A stretch of 64,000 nt of DNA, taken from contig NW_026947486.1 of assembly GCF_034190915.1 (NCBI RefSeq), positions 79,960,044-80,024,043 on the forward strand. Direction: 5' to 3'. This document shows positions 24,412-34,324 of the stretch, piece after piece. Each line of letters starts with the position of its first letter. Position 1 is the first letter of the stretch. The translations under genes were made by a program, and so were the position numbers. This stretch comes from Cavia porcellus (Eukaryota > Chordata > Mammalia > Rodentia > Caviidae). Under the pieces are notes generated by a model, which worked only from the letters and a program-made list of their open reading frames with translations, was not told where the DNA came from and searched no databases.

Positions 24412-25080
24412 TCACTAGAAAACAAGCCAGACAGATAGTAAAAAATTGCCTTTCTTGTGCCATGTACCTTCCAGTTCCACACTTTGAGGTTAATCCTGGA
24501 GGACTTATCCCCAATGCATTATGGCAAATAGATGTCACCCACATTCCTGAGTTTGGCAATCTTAAATATGTTCGTATAACTATAGATATCTTTAGTGGTT
24601 TCATTTATACCTCTCCCCAGGCTATGCTAGTTCTGCCTTTGCTCATTTCTGTCAACATCTTAAAATTGATCATATAAAAGGCATACCTTATAACCCTCAA
24701 GGTCAAGGATTAGTTAAAAGGGCACATCTCTCCCTAAAACTCGCTGTTGGTAAAATAAAGAAGGGGGAATGGTACTCCACAAGAAGGACACCTAAAAATA
24801 TTCTATCTCATGCCTTATTCATCCTTAATTTTTTAAATTTGGATGCTTCTGGACAGTCAGCAGCCATGCGTTTTTGGCATTCTGAAACACAAAAGCAATT
24901 TGCTTCTATACTATGGAGAGACCCCCTGACTAATTCATGGCATGGCCCTGACCCCGTTCTCATATGGAGACGCAACTCAGTGTGTGTTTACTCTCAAGAC
25001 AGAGAGGCTAGATGGCTACCTGAGCGCCTTGTAAAACAAGTAGACAGTTCTTCAAAGACCCCATGCGATGCCGAGGAATA
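24412..25080 (+). pseudogene. pol: Degenerate integrase (pol 3' end) of the provirus
   Basis: Starts in the N-terminal zinc-binding region (IVKNCLSCAMYLPVP). It continues into the catalytic core start (NALWQIDVTHIPEFGNLKYV, the first catalytic aspartate of the D,D-35-E set), loses sequence near 24,620-24,670, and resumes with YNPQGQGLVKR and a C-terminal DNA-binding-like stretch around RRNSVCVYSQDREARWLP. Frames change between pieces and part of the core is missing. Protease, RT and RNase H are absent upstream. Confidence 0.8.
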
Positions 25081-25121
25081 ATATCATTTCCTGAGGCACA
25101 ACCCCCTGTGCTCTTTTACAG

Positions 25122-25702
25122 ATGACACAACTCCTTGGAGCCTTATGCTGCCTACTCAGCCTTCTCCTCAGACCGTACCACACCCATGGTGGATTTAGAC
25201 CCCTGCCAAACAGACTACAACTGTTGACAGCCATGCACAGAACCCCCTGTGACTGCAGAAGAGGCTCTTTTCAGTCTAGAGGAACACAAACCAGCCAAAT
25301 AGATTGCAGAAAAATGTTGCTTCTATGTCAATCAGTCCGGTGTTATGCGAGGCAAGCTCCAAGAAATAAAAAAATGGCTTCAACAGCGACGACAACAAAT
25401 GGCTGCTAACCCCCTCTTCTCGATGTAGGGGGGACTTTTCCCTTACCTAGCACCCCTTTTGGGTCCCTTAGCTGCCCTGTTGCTTCTCCTTTCTGTAGAT
25501 CCTTATATTTGTCAGAGGATTATGATGCTCATTAATAACCAGATTGACGTGTTTATGACAAAGCCCATTCAGGTACACTATCACCAGTGGGAGATGGCAC
25601 ATCAACAAACCTACCGGGAAACAATTCCCACAGTGGCCCGTATGACAATGCGGCCTAACTGCCCTGGGGCAATGGACAGGCAGCCAGAGACAGGCAACTA
25701 GG
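25122..25702 (+). pseudogene. env: Truncated env of the provirus
   Basis: A short hydrophobic N-terminal stretch (MTQLLGALCCLLSLLL) is followed soon by the end of a transmembrane subunit. A CCFY cysteine motif (near 25,315), a membrane anchor around LGPLAALLLLLSVDPYICQ (25,459-25,515) and a cytoplasmic tail containing KPIQVHYHQWE are visible. Nearly the whole surface subunit is missing and frames are broken. The cysteine motif and anchor are of the gamma/D-type class known from type-D betaretroviruses. No functional Env is possible. Confidence 0.7.
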
Positions 25703-25866
25703 ACATGCATGATTACACCACTGGCCGCCTAAGACAGGTACAGGACCAACTGCTGTCCTGCAAGCCCATGACGGGTAAGGCCTGGTTGGGTTCATGTAAT
25801 GAGGTTCCTTGACCTAAGACAGGCTCTGTCCTCACAGGGCCTGCCATACTCCTGATTAAATAATAT

Positions 25867-25880
25867 AAAAAGGGAAGAGG
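25867..25880 (+). other. Polypurine tract
   Basis: AAAAAGGGAAGAGG directly before the 3' LTR, the plus-strand primer site expected there. Confidence 0.85.
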
Positions 25881-26206
25881 TGTAGGGAGCGGCACGACCG
25901 CCCCATTGCTGCCTCGCCGCCTCTCTCCTATGGGCATATGATGCAGCTGCCTACATTAACCATAATCCTCTCCTGCTTACGTCACATATCCGGATGTGGC
26001 GATGACCCTGTTGTATTCATCCCTGTAGCCTCTTCCTGTCCCACCAGCCCACCCTTGGCCTATAAAAGATGTTATCACTTCCTGAATAAATGAGACTTGA
26101 TTGGACTCCTCATCTTGTCTCAGTCTCTCTTTGTCTCCCCCCTGTCTCTATTTCATCCCTGTTCCCCCTCCAGTTAACCCCACGGATTGATCCGTGGGCC
26201 AGATCA
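25881..26206 (+). mobile_element. 3' LTR of betaretrovirus-like provirus
   Basis: 326 bp, TG...CA, followed by the target duplication GTCCAC (26207-26212). Same TATA and AATAAA arrangement as the 5' LTR. Confidence 0.93.
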
Positions 26207-26710
26207 GTCCACAATGGCTTCAAGAAAAATGAAATACCTAGGAATTAATATAACCAAGGATGTGAAAAACTTTTACAAATAAAAGTACATTACTCTACAA
26301 AAGGGTATTGAAGAGGACATCAGAAAAAGGAAAGATGTCCCCTGCTGCTGGATAGGCAGAATCAATATTGTCAATACGGCCATAGTCCCCAAAACTGTTA
26401 TACAGATTCAATGCAGTCCCAATCAAAATATTCACAGCATACTTTATCAATCTTAAAAAAAAATTCTAAAATTCATACAGGATCAGAAGAGACCCCGAAT
26501 ACAAAAGTCAATTTGGGTCAATAAGAGCAAGACCAGAGGATAGCAATACCTGAATTCAAACTATATTTTATCACGACAAAGCAGTAGTGATAAAAATTGT
26601 GTGGTACTGAAACAAAAATATACATAGATTGATGGAACAGAATTGGAGAAGTAGAAACTTCTCCTAACACATTGAACTATTTGATCTTCAACAAAGGGAC
26701 TAAAAGCATA
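26207..26710 (+). mobile_element. L1 ORF2 fragment, right part
   Basis: Continues the L1 interrupted by the provirus: 'aatgaaatacctaggaatta', 'ctggataggcagaatcaat', 'ttgatcttcaacaaagggac'. Degenerate. Confidence 0.8.
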
Positions 26711-26719
26711 TGTTGCTGT

Positions 26720-27292
26720 TAAGTACAGTGGCTCACTGGGGACAACACAGGTGTGGTGAGAGCCACATAAGATGTGAGACAGATGATAGCTGAAATGCAG
26801 AAAAGAGCTCAACAGACCAAGGAGTCAAGAATGGCTTCTCATAGGAGATGTTGTGTGGGGCAGTAGGTCTATTAGACTTAGCAACAGAGAAGTCATTGAA
26901 AGAGATCAGAGCTCCAACCAATGTGAAATCTACATTTCCTACTATTATGGATAAAGGTATAGGAGGTCTGAGGGAACATACAATTTCCAAGTCGAAGGTC
27001 TTGAGCTGTGGTAGAGCAGTCTCAGCTTTCAGTGAATCTCCATGGGGTGCTCTGAACTATCAAACACTGACTGACTCCTGGCTATCACCAGTGCACCTGC
27101 TGATATAACAAAGCTATTTATTGCTTGTTTCAGTAAGGGTGAGCACCACCTGGAAAAGCTGTAACAGTACCTCAGGGAGAACTGGAGAGACAGAAGTGTG
27201 AGATAACTTTGAAGTAAGATGTGAGGGAGTCTTTCAGTGTTGGGCTTTGATTGGGATTAGCCAAAAATCTTAATGGTAACAGTATAGCAATG
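26720..27292. other. Unassigned DNA
   Basis: No gene or familiar repeat recognised. Confidence 0.4.
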
Positions 27293-27296
27293 GTGG

Positions 27297-27667
27297 TGTA
27301 AGGAAAATTAAAATTTTAGATAAAAGCCTGCCAAGAAAGCCTGCCAAGTATGCCCACCAAGACTAGGAGGACACATAACAGAACCTTCCTTCCTTTGTGT
27401 AACCAATGCTTGTTTAACTGATGGCTTGCAAATAACTTGAGATGCTAAAACTCCCTCCACAACCCATGTTGTCAACCAACCTTCCAGTCATAATGTGCTA
27501 AATCTGTCTGTACCTCCTGTTTGGTCTCCCTATAGGGAGACCCAAAACCTTACCACATGGGCCTGACTCTTTGGGTGACATCTCAGTCAAGCCCACCAGT
27601 GTAATAAACTGCCTCCTAAACCTCCTTGGTGCATTTCTTCCCATGTTTGGTCTGTTTTCTGTTAACA
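27297..27667 (+). mobile_element. Solo LTR, class I ERV-like
   Basis: 371 bp from TGTAAGG to GTTAACA, with AATAAA near 27,602 and a C/T-rich end. The 4-bp flanking repeats GTGG at 27293-27296 and 27668-27671 fit a gammaretrovirus-type integration. No internal proviral sequence is present. Confidence 0.75.
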
Positions 27668-27671
27668 GTGG

Positions 27672-28165
27672 AATCAGCAAAGGGAGGATTTTTAAAAAAA
27701 TATTTAAACTATACAGCATGGTTTTTTGCTTTTTAAATTAGTACAAGTTGTAATGCGTAATAATTGTATAAGGGAGGATTTTAAGAGGAGGCATTCCAAG
27801 AATTTTAGGGTGCAAGCCTTTGGTGCCTTTCACTGAAGAGTTGATAGGTTTTGAGGGAAAATCCTATTATGAAAAACTTCTGGCCTTCAGAGTCCCAAAA
27901 AGGCAATGCAAACATGGATTAGTAAAGTCCTGCTTATGTAGATACTGAGGTTGTGGTTTTGTTTCTCCCTGTCCAGGCTCAGTGTGGGGAGAGAGGGCTG
28001 TGATTCTTGTATACATACACTTTTTATGAGTAATTTATTGAAGTATACACTTAGCTTATAATGTCAAAATCCTCTCATTTACCTGAATCATGAGGAAAAA
28101 AGACACCTACTCTAATTTGTAAGCCCTAAGAAACAAATTAAATAACTGACTAGTTTGCTAAAATC
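27672..28165. other. No gene seen
   Basis: AT-rich DNA without recognisable features. Confidence 0.45.
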
Positions 28166-28539
28166 CTTTAGGTGGATTATTTGATTTATTCCTCACAAAC
28201 ACCCTGTCAAGTAGGCACTATTAATATCACTAAATTAGGAGACGGAAGCTCAGATAACTAATTATTAGCTCACAGTATTTTGGCTACAAATATATGTTTT
28301 AAGGAACACCAGCAAAAAAAACTCCTTAAACTTTCTTGTTTTGTTTGCATAAGGGAGCTGTGACCCACCTTCGAAATAATCTGGCCTTTCAGTCACTCTG
28401 GGGGTCCTCTTTTCTCTGGGTAGAAAGAAGAAAAGGGTGGAAACCTAAGGCCTCCACCCTCTGTGGTTCGGACTGGCGCCATCCACGCAGGAATTTCTAC
28501 CAGAGATACAGGAGCTTGTGGACTCTGCCTAGGTTTGGG

Positions 28540-28740
28540 CGGGTCGGCTCCAGTCGGCTCGGGTAGACTCGGGTCAGCTCGGTTTGACTCGGGTGGGCTC
28601 GGCTCAATTCGGGCGAGCTCGGCTCTACTCGGGTGGACTCGGGTAGGCTCAGCTAAACTCGGGAAATCTCGGTTAAACTCGGATGGGCTCGGCTCGAATC
28701 GGGTCGGCTCAGATCAACTCGGGTCTGCTAGGCTCGACTC
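28540..28740 (+). repeat. Decamer minisatellite, about 20 copies
   Basis: Strict 10-bp period with consensus near GGGTNGGCTC. Variants such as GGGTAGACTC, GGGCGAGCTC and GGATGGGCTC are interspersed. CpG occurs at most unit boundaries. A short echo (GGCTCGACTAGGGGCTC) lies at about 28,910-28,925, beyond a B1 insertion. Confidence 0.95.
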
Positions 28741-28765
28741 TGTAATATATAAGGAGCTCACCAGT

Positions 28766-28890
28766 AATGGTAGCACATGCTTATAATCCCAACACTCAGG
28801 AGGCTGAGGCAGGAGGATTACAAGTTCAAGGCCTGCTTGAACTACATAGCAGCAGCCTATCTCAAAATACTAAAACCAACCAAACAAAAA
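28766..28890 (+). mobile_element. B1-like SINE
   Basis: 'ggtagcacatgcttataatc' then 'caggaggctgaggcaggagg', with an A-rich tail. It separates the decamer array from its downstream echo. Confidence 0.75.
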
Positions 28891-28924
28891 ATATATGTTC
28901 TGACTAGGGCTCGACTAGGGGCTC

Positions 28925-29400
28925 AAGTAGTGCCTACTGTACCGGTGCTTCCAGAGTCTGACCACAAGGGGGCAGTACGACACAGTGGCATATTCCACGA
29001 GGGGCGGCAGCCTACTGGATGTCTACGCAGGCAGGGTCGTGGGTCAGGCCTGCGACCAGAGCCTGGGGACCCCAGGCCGCTGCGAGGAGGAAGCGCCGAG
29101 GCGCCTGCCCATTCCTGTTCGGGCCGCTTTCCTTCCTCCACTGCCGGCCCTTGTAGCTCCGCAGGGACTGGAGGGTGAGGCCGGCGCCGCTAAAGCGACT
29201 GAAATCTGAGCTGAGCCGTGTGAGTTTTCTGGGCACCAGGAGGCCCCGGGAGGGGACGCCTCACCACGGCGCTGCGGCAGGTTTTGTCCTCCCCGCAATA
29301 CAAGGCAGGAGGGCCTTCGTCCCAGCCTTTCTTGTCCGGCGGACCGGTGTCCTGCGGAGCGGGCACGGGCTTTGCTTAGCTGCTTGACATCCTTGCCCAA
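28925..29400. promoter_or_regulatory. CpG-rich, promoter-like block (candidate CpG island)
   Basis: GC-rich with frequent CpG, in contrast to the AT-rich surroundings and not derived from a recognisable repeat. Candidate donors occur on both strands: GTGAGT at 29220-29225 (plus) and GTGAGG near 29,258-29,263 (minus). Open frames across it are explained by high GC and show no recognised domain. It may be a first non-coding exon of an unseen gene. In human, SLC25A53 starts downstream of ZCCHC18 and runs antisense over it (from memory), which makes a minus-strand promoter plausible. Confidence 0.5.
28962..28975 (+). promoter_or_regulatory. CTCF-like binding site
   Basis: CCACAAGGGGGCAG agrees with the CTCF core consensus (CCASYAGRKGGCR-type) at nearly every position. 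It lies at the edge of the CpG-rich block. Confidence 0.6.
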
Positions 29401-29809
29401 TAAGCATTAAGTGCCCAATAAGCCCCCACTTTAAATCAGTCATTCAGTTGGTCAGCAGTTTCACGGATGTGCCATAATAGGAAAATTCCACTGGCTCTGA
29501 ACAGGGTTCGAAGAGGTGACTTTGATATCTGACTGCAGTTCTTGCTTGGCATAGGGGCTTTAGGCACACAAAATGGCAGAGAGGCGAGGGAGCAGACCGC
29601 AGGCCGAGCGCGCACATGGAAAGTTTGTGGATCTCAAGACATCTTTGAGTTTCATAGAGAGATGTTACCTTCCATGTTTCTAGCAGCACAACCCCAAGCC
29701 TCACCCAACAAAAGTGTCTTAGAAACTTCGTTCGCTAAAGTTCTTAACAGGGTTAGTTTCTCTGGTGTGTGTGTGTGAGTTAGAGACAAACTGAATAATG
29801 TAATAGATC

Positions 29810-29914
29810 GCCGGGGCATGGTGGTGCACGTCTGGAATCCCAGCACTCAGGAGGCTGAGGCAGGAGGATTGCTGTGAGTTTGAGACCAGGCTGAACTGCA
29901 TAGTGAAACGCTGT

Positions 29915-29945
<31 letters not shown>

Positions 29946-29975
29946 CCCAAACCAAACCAAACAACAACAAAAGAA
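29810..29975 (+). mobile_element. B1-type SINE with long A tail
   Basis: 'gccggggcatggtggtgcac' start, 'caggaggctgaggcaggagg' middle, then an A-run and an AACA-rich tail. Confidence 0.85.
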
Positions 29976-30530
29976 AACAAGCCAAAACAAAAATAGTGAT
30001 AGAGGGATTTTTTTTAGCTTTATGCTTTCTTTGCATACCTTAAAATCTTAATGCTTAAAATTTAAGCATATTTTAATACATTTATAGAGCTATGTAACCA
30101 TAACTCCAATCCAGTTTTAGAACATTTCTGACATTCCCAACCCTAGATTCTCTTAAGCCTATTTACAGTTAATTGCTCTTCTCATCTTTTTCCTTGAGTA
30201 CCTGCTTAGCTGCCTCCTTCCCTATTTATTGCTTTTCCTGGACATTGTTTAAGAAACAAATGCATCAAGCATATGCCTGGCTTATATCATGACACAGTTT
30301 TCGAGATTCACCCATTATCAGTACCCCAGTCATTTTGTGAGCTGAATAGTATGACATTATATGGATATACTGAATTTGTTATTCCATTCATCAATTGAAT
30401 TTTTTCTATTTTTGGTTATGAATGATCCTACTGTGAACATTCTGTACAGGTTTTTGAGTGAACATGTTTTTAGTTCTCTACGTAAGGGTAGAATTGCTAG
30501 ATCAAATGATAACTGTATATTTAACATTTT

Positions 30531-30672
30531 TTGAGACAAGGTCTCACTATGCAGTTCAAGTTGACTTTGAACTTGCTCATGTAGCCTAGGTTGGCCTTGA
30601 ACTCATGGTGATTGTCCTGCCTCAGCTTCCCAAGTGCTGGAATTATAGCTGTGTGCCACCACACCCAGCTAT
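30531..30672 (-). mobile_element. B1 SINE with internal duplication
   Basis: Repeated 'ttgactttgaacttgctcat' / 'gttggccttgaactcatggt' motifs, ending 'gccaccacacccagct'. Confidence 0.8.
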
Positions 30673-30883
30673 ATTTACCTTTTTAAAGAGCTTTCAAACT
30701 TTTTACAAAGGGGCTGAACTGTGTGAGGTTTTTAATTTCTTTTTGTCCTCACCAACAGATTTTTATACTGTGTGTGTGTGGGGGGGGGGGAATCTGGGAT
30801 TTAACACAAGGTCTTCTCCCTGAACTACATCAACCCCTTCACCATGAATTTTATTTTTATGTGAGACATGACTAAGGCACAAA

Positions 30884-30972
30884 GTTACCGATGCGGGGTT
30901 CAAACTTGTGATCCTCCTGGTTCAGCTAACTCCGAGTGCTGGGATTATAGGCATGCAACACCATGCCTGGGT
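30884..30972 (-). mobile_element. B1 SINE, partial
   Basis: 'aacttgtgatcctcctggtt' ... 'gtgctgggattataggcatg'. Lacks the other half. Confidence 0.65.
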
Positions 30973-31194
30973 TTTGTCTGTATTTTTGATTGGCGTTTTA
31001 TTGTGATATTAATTTGCCTAGAGTTTGATTTTTGGTCCTATTTGATTTATGTAGTTTCACTCACTTTGAAAGAGTGCTTTTTGAATGTTATGGAAATTAG
31101 TATTGAAATGAATAGCAGATGGTTCCTCCTTAGAGAGCACAGAGAAACAGATCCTTATGGTTGAGCAGATAAGGTAAGTGCTCTGATGGGGTGT

Positions 31195-31268
31195 AGCCAG
31201 TGGACGAGGAGCAGAGCAGGGGGAGTAGGGGAGCAGGGCAGAGCCAGCTGGGGAGTGGGGAATGGGGA
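31195..31268 (+). other. G-run cluster, possible G-quadruplex
   Basis: Six or more runs of 3-5 G's within about 60 bases, closing with GGGGAGTGGGGAATGGGG. No gene context seen. Confidence 0.4.
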
Positions 31269-31269
31269 A

Positions 31270-31965
31270 AGTATCAGAGAAGCCTTTTCTAGAAAGTCTC
31301 CATGTGCCCTTTTTATTTCATTTTATCAGAATTATCTTTGCCCATAGTTTTAAAAGTCAAATATGCAAGATTTGCTTTTAAGTTAAAGGAATCTCTTTTT
31401 TCCTCCCCATTCCTTGTACCTGCTAAGCAACTACTTTCTATTTTTTGAACTCTTTGGATATTTACTTTTATATCTGTAGTGTATTTTTGAGAGAGAAAAG
31501 CTCAGTCCTGACATAGGGCAATCCCTAGTCTCACATTCACTGGTGCTTAAATATTAATATGGTTAATTATAAAAGCCACTGTTCCCATGCAGCTACCTTC
31601 TTGTCAGTCTGCATGAAAGAAGCCAGGCTTGCTCAGCATTTAGATGCTGAGAGAAGTAACATGATAGATACCTTTCAAAGGAGCAGCTAGAGAATTATTT
31701 CCTCACCGTTTTTTTAGGTTCACACAGCTTTGATAAACCAGCACACAAATGCAACTATTAATTAAGAGGAATTTTATTTTCATTCACATTTTTAAGGTAC
31801 AGAACATAGTTACAAATGAGGAGCATGGCGTAGTACTGGGATTGGCATGCTATGATGTGTGAACTAAGAGGCTTTTTTTTTTTCAGATAAGCGCTTAAAA
31901 TCATTTTGTTAACAGGACACAGTAACCTTCAGGCTCAATAAGCAAAGTGTTATCCTTGTTTTCTT
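31270..31965. other. No gene seen
   Basis: AT-rich DNA without a recognised feature. Confidence 0.45.
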
Positions 31966-31969
31966 TGGT

Positions 31970-32158
31970 AGACTCGTTTTATAAAACTTTATGGTCAATA
32001 ATTATTATATAGTAAACTTTATTGATAAAACTTTTTGGAAATAGTTTTTTCTCATTATGTAAATACCTACATATATCCTCAGTTTTATTTTTGGCCCATG
32101 ATTTCTAGGATATTAGTTATCTGGCCTTCACAGAAAAGTTTGCTGATTCCTGGTTTAA
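31970..32158 (-). repeat. hAT-Charlie fossil
   Basis: Ends 'tctggccttcacagaaaagt' and 'ttgctgattcctgg', matching the terminal part of a common hAT element. Its other end has decayed. Confidence 0.5.
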
Positions 32159-32309
32159 TAGAACAATAAGAGGAAGAGAAAGTATTTGACAGATACTGCT
32201 GTGTGTGACCTTGGAAGATGCTTCACTTCTCATGGTTATTTTCATTATTGATAAAATGGGGATAATAGGTCATGCATCTGTATGATAAACTCTAAATGAA
32301 TGCCATAGT

Positions 32310-32397
32310 TTTCTGGTTTTTATTGAGTATCCAACTTTATTTGAATTGTTATTGTGTACCAAGAACTAGTAAAGGTATTAGGGATACAGCAGGAAAT
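32310..32397 (+). repeat. L2 3'-end fragment
   Basis: 'gtaccaagaactagtaaagg' then 'tagggatacagcaggaaatg'. The ID SINE at 32,414 sits inside it. Confidence 0.5.
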
Positions 32398-32413
32398 GAA
32401 ATACCTGTTCTGG

Positions 32414-32500
32414 GGCTGGGGATTTAGCTCAGTGGCATAAGCACCTGCCTTGCAAGCAGGCGGTCATGAGTTCGATCCCCAGTACCGATTAAAAAAAAAG
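32414..32500 (+). mobile_element. ID SINE with target duplication
   Basis: Near-consensus copy (box A 'tagctcagtggcataag', box B 'gagttcgatccccagtacc') with a short A tail. Perfect 16-bp flanking repeat GAAATACCTGTTCTGG at 32398-32413 and 32501-32516. Confidence 0.95.
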
Positions 32501-32929
32501 GAAATACCTGTTCTGGAAAAGAATACTAGTGCAAATGAAAAGAGACTTAAAATGGAACGTGCTCTGAGATTGGATCCTGATTTGAACAAACTGAAGAACA
32601 TTTTTGAAATTGGAATACGGGTGGGTATTAGAGGAGCTGAAAATTTATGTGACATAGAGAAGTTTGTGTACTGTGGCGCCCTTGTGAAATGTCTCATTGT
32701 GGTATAAATGCATACATGTATTATGATATTTTAAAAAATCCAAAAGGATATATAGACTAACCTGTTAATAGTGATGATCTATGTGTGGTGGGAATATGCT
32801 TATGTTGACTGTTTTCAAATTTTTGACCATGAGCATATACTACTTTTGTAAAAAAAGAAGAATTATAATTAGAAAATCTCTACTCGTGGATCTTACATGC
32901 CAGTGCCTCTTGTAATCATTCATATTATT

Positions 32930-33030
32930 TTTTTTTTTTTTTCGTTTTTTTTATCGGTACCGGGGATCGAACTCACGACTGCCTGCTTCCAAGGCAGGTG
33001 CTTATGCCGCTGAGCTAAACCTCCAGCCCC
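32930..33030 (-). mobile_element. ID SINE with target duplication
   Basis: Perfect 16-bp flanking repeat AATCATTCATATTATT at 32914-32929 and 33031-33046. Confidence 0.95.
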
Positions 33031-33473
33031 AATCATTCATATTATTAAATCTGTCACTTTTTTGGAGGAACAGCTGTAAGAATGGAGAGTGATCTGTCCT
33101 TCGCCGACCGCTGCAGGTGATGATGTTGCAGGGAGCCCTGGGAAGTAACTGCAGTGTGTGGAGGAGCTTTGCTGCCCATCTCCTTGCAGCGTTGCTGGTA
33201 AGGGGAGTTTCCTTATACTGAAGACTTCTAACTGGTGTGGGATCTTGTAGGGTGGTTAGCTGTGAAAAAGAAGGACGTTAGAGGTAATGGTTAACCACAT
33301 CCATCTAGACACTGCTCAAGAAAGAGAGACCCCTGCCTGAGAACTGTCTGAGCTGATGTTGGAGATACCTGGGTTTGTTGTTGTTGTTTTTGTTGCATGA
33401 GTGGACATCAGACTACTAAAACCCAAAGCCATTAAGCATTTGCAACATGTAACTACCCCTCTTATTCTAGGCC

Positions 33474-33712
33474 AGAGGTGGACCAACTACATATAGCCTG
33501 TGGGCCAAATCTAATCTACCACCTATTTTCGTTAATTGTTTTATTGGGACACAGACCCACTTAGCTTGTTTGCATATTTTCTGTCATTGCTTTTGTTCCA
33601 CAATGACAACATTTAGTAGGTGTGACAGAAATGGTGTAAAACTCACAAAGCCTGTAATATTTATTGTGATCTTTTAAGGAAAATGTTTGTAGACCCTTGT
33701 TCTAGGCTCAGC
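33474..33712 (-). repeat. hAT-Charlie fossil
   Basis: 'ctgtgggccaaatctaatct' ... 'gggacacagacccacttagc' ... 'gtagacccttgttctagg' match a mammal-wide hAT element with decayed terminal repeats. Confidence 0.6.
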
Positions 33713-33989
33713 AGAAAGTTCTCAGTAGGCATTGCTATGGGGAAAGGCCACTTATGATTATATTAGCAAATTGATACTTTTATTTATAAACTTCATTCTT
33801 TCCTGAGCTGTATTAACATGTGTCAGGATTTGTAATTTAAGATGACTACATTGGCTTTCTTATCCTGGAAAGCTAAAGTGAAGGCTAGACCATGAGAAAT
33901 CAGAGAAATCAAGGTAAATGCTACCCTGTAAACCTCATCAGTAGATAGCTAGTTGGAGTTACATTCATGTAGCTAAGATGTGCTTATGC

Positions 33990-34130
33990 TTCCAATTTGG
34001 TTCAAGAGTCACCTCCACTGGGAAGTCTTCTCTGACTGTTTACTCTGATTTCACTGCGGGTACCTGTGCTTCCATTACGCCCTTTGCAAACCTCTGTCAT
34101 ACCTTAAAGGTGCTTTATGGTAAATCTTGG
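33990..34130 (+). repeat. L2 fragment
   Basis: 'tgggaagtcttctctgactg' is the typical L2 3' region. Confidence 0.5.
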
Positions 34131-34324
34131 GTTCATTCCTTTCTTTCCTCCAGAGACGGCAGGACCGCAGTTGGTATTTTGACTATGACTAATGTATAGC
34201 AGCTTACTAGCTTTGTACCATTGGCCATGCCAGTTCTCTGAACCTGAGTTTTCTCATCTGTCAATCAGGGATAGTAAAAAATGTTAGCTACATAATATGG
34301 TTTTTTGTTAAGATTCAAACGAGT

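Noticed and set aside
28463..28786. 107-codon ORF rich in Gly, Ser, Arg and Leu
   Set aside because: It is the translation of the 10-bp repeat array. All frames repeat every 30 bp, and there is no start context or domain.
29012..29443. Minus-strand ORFs up to 118 codons in the CpG block
   Set aside because: Overlapping in several frames and low complexity (Gly/Arg/Ala/Pro); no recognisable domain. The block is better treated as promoter-like DNA.
32450..32707. 85-codon ORF
   Set aside because: Starts inside an ID SINE and runs through its A tail; no domain seen in the remainder.
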